From positions 124,001 to 188,000 of the forward strand of contig NZ_MAFQ01000001.1 of the NCBI RefSeq assembly GCF_002013895.1: 64,000 nt of DNA, given 5' to 3'. Every line of letters starts with the position of its first letter. The stretch's first letter is position 1. This document shows, one piece after another, positions 63,492-64,000 of the stretch. This DNA comes from Mycobacteroides franklinii (GTDB lineage Bacteria > Actinomycetota > Actinomycetes > Mycobacteriales > Mycobacteriaceae). Made by a program: the position numbers and the translations under genes. Under the pieces are notes generated by a model. It ran no database searches. It saw nothing but the letters and a program-made list of their open reading frames with translations, and had not been told where the DNA came from.

Positions 63492-64000
63492 GTGCGTCTC
63501 GTCGCTTTGGTGTTGATCACGGCACTTCTGGTCGGACCCGCCAGCGTCGTACTTCCCGCCCCTCAACGCTATTCGGCGACGATCAGCCGGGACGAACGCG
63601 GTGTTCCGCATGTCAGCGCCGATGATTGGGGCTCGCTGGGCTATGGCACCGGGTACGCGTTCAGCGAGGATCGTGCCTGCACGCTGATCGACCAGATCGT
63701 CAAGGTGCGCGGTGAGCGCAGCAAGTGGTTGGGGCCGGGAGTCAACAATCGCAATGTCGATATGGACTTCGGTTACCGTCACCTCAAGCTGTGGGAGAAC
63801 GCACCCAAGCGCTGGGCCGATCAGCCGGTCAGAGTGCGTGAACTGGTCGACGGATACGTGGCCGGATTCAACGAGTCGCTGGCGGTGAACGGTGCGAACG
63901 GCGGCTGGTGCGACGGCGCCGGTTGGGTTCGCCCGATCACCGCGCAGGATCTGTACGCGCACTTCTCCGATGTCATGATGACGGTGTCCAGCACCTCCAT
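63492..64000 (+). CDS. Penicillin acylase family protein (5' part, cut by window end)
   Basis: GTG 63492 opens a frame that stays open to the last base: a signal peptide (VRLVALVLITALLVGPASVV) then RDERGVPHVSADDWGSLGYG, TGYAFSEDRACTLIDQIVKV and WADQPVRVRELVDGYVAGFN. This is the N-terminal alpha-subunit region of N-terminal-nucleophile acylases (penicillin or AHL acylase, cephalosporin acylase). The autocatalytic Gly-Ser cleavage site lies beyond the window. It starts 2 bp after the deacetylase stop, so the two may be co-transcribed and both act on the envelope or on amide bonds outside the cell. Confidence 0.8.
   Translation, partial: MRLVALVLITALLVGPASVVLPAPQRYSATISRDERGVPHVSADDWGSLGYGTGYAFSEDRACTLIDQIVKVRGERSKWLGPGVNNRNVDMDFGYRHLKLWENAPKRWADQPVRVRELVDGYVAGFNESLAVNGANGGWCDGAGWVRPITAQDLYAHFSDVMMTVSSTS

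Overview
The window is high-GC actinobacterial chromosome and reads as a rapidly growing mycobacterium, most likely of the Mycobacteroides abscessus/chelonae group. The evidence is gene content and order (lpqV, echA8, fadA3, lipU, cbs, pra, metB, greA, mca, Z-FPP synthase, coaA, glyA, desA2, phoH2, then a polysaccharide deacetylase), mycothiol metabolism (mca), mycobacterial lipoproteins, CYP51/CYP123/ChoD sterol enzymes, and many genes whose start codon sits 5-8 bases after a TANNNT -10 box (probable leaderless mRNAs). The long gene order matches, from memory, the M. tuberculosis Rv1064c-Rv1096 segment, with other blocks inserted. No phage, insertion sequence, rRNA or CRISPR array was seen.

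Layout. 1-480: a tRNA-Leu(UAA) in a gene-free stretch. 476-2939: a three-gene operon (FAD monooxygenase, DUF4389 membrane protein, methyltransferase), convergent with a MacB/FtsX-type ABC exporter (2968-6233). 6363-10816: small secreted or membrane proteins (LpqH-like and DUF3060 proteins, a VOC protein, a YtfJ/GerW-like protein, an LGFP-repeat protein, an unknown membrane pair, LpqV). 10914-11931: a cysteine dioxygenase-rhodanese operon preceded by a 13-codon polycysteine leader and a strong hairpin. 12071-17935: a six-gene minus-strand operon holding every step of valine catabolism from isobutyryl-CoA to propionyl-CoA, ending in a MarR regulator. 18251-28121: BI-1 protein, purT, fadA, SGNH hydrolase, lipU, then cbs-pra-metB (transsulfuration) and a GPP34 protein. 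28151-37497: threonine ammonia-lyase, an AbiEi/DUF559 gene bracketed by two matching palindromes, greA, mca, a DUF255 thioredoxin-fold protein, a ketosteroid-isomerase-like protein, hemolysin III and Z-FPP synthase.

38024-50505 is a divergent sterol/P450 locus. The leftward operon is tetR-cyp123-SDR-cyp51-ferredoxin-NTF2-like-CYP125-like; the rightward operon is aldA-SDR-hydroxyacid dehydrogenase-CMD-unknown-carboxylesterase. The intergenic region has two copies of the palindrome TGGACA-NN-TGTCCA, one on the tetR start and one in the aldA leader, so the TetR protein probably controls both arms. 50552-56267 adds DUF5701, a membrane protein, an MpaB-type oxygenase, ChoD-like cholesterol oxidase and an NTF2-like protein. 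56308-64000 returns to conserved core genes: coaA, a DUF885-like peptidase, a long-form glyA, desA2, a probable phoAT-phoH2 toxin-antitoxin pair, a polysaccharide deacetylase, and the 5' part of a penicillin-acylase-like gene cut by the window end.

Two themes link the genes. Sulfur amino acids: cysteine dioxygenase, rhodanese, cbs, metB and mca all lie here, and the polycysteine leader suggests that the ribosome itself senses cysteine supply. Lipid, sterol and branched-chain carbon: the valine operon, fadA, the CYP operons, choD, KSI-like proteins and lipases feed acyl-CoA metabolism. The observations most worth follow-up are the polycysteine attenuator, the paired TetR operators and the palindrome-bracketed nuclease gene.
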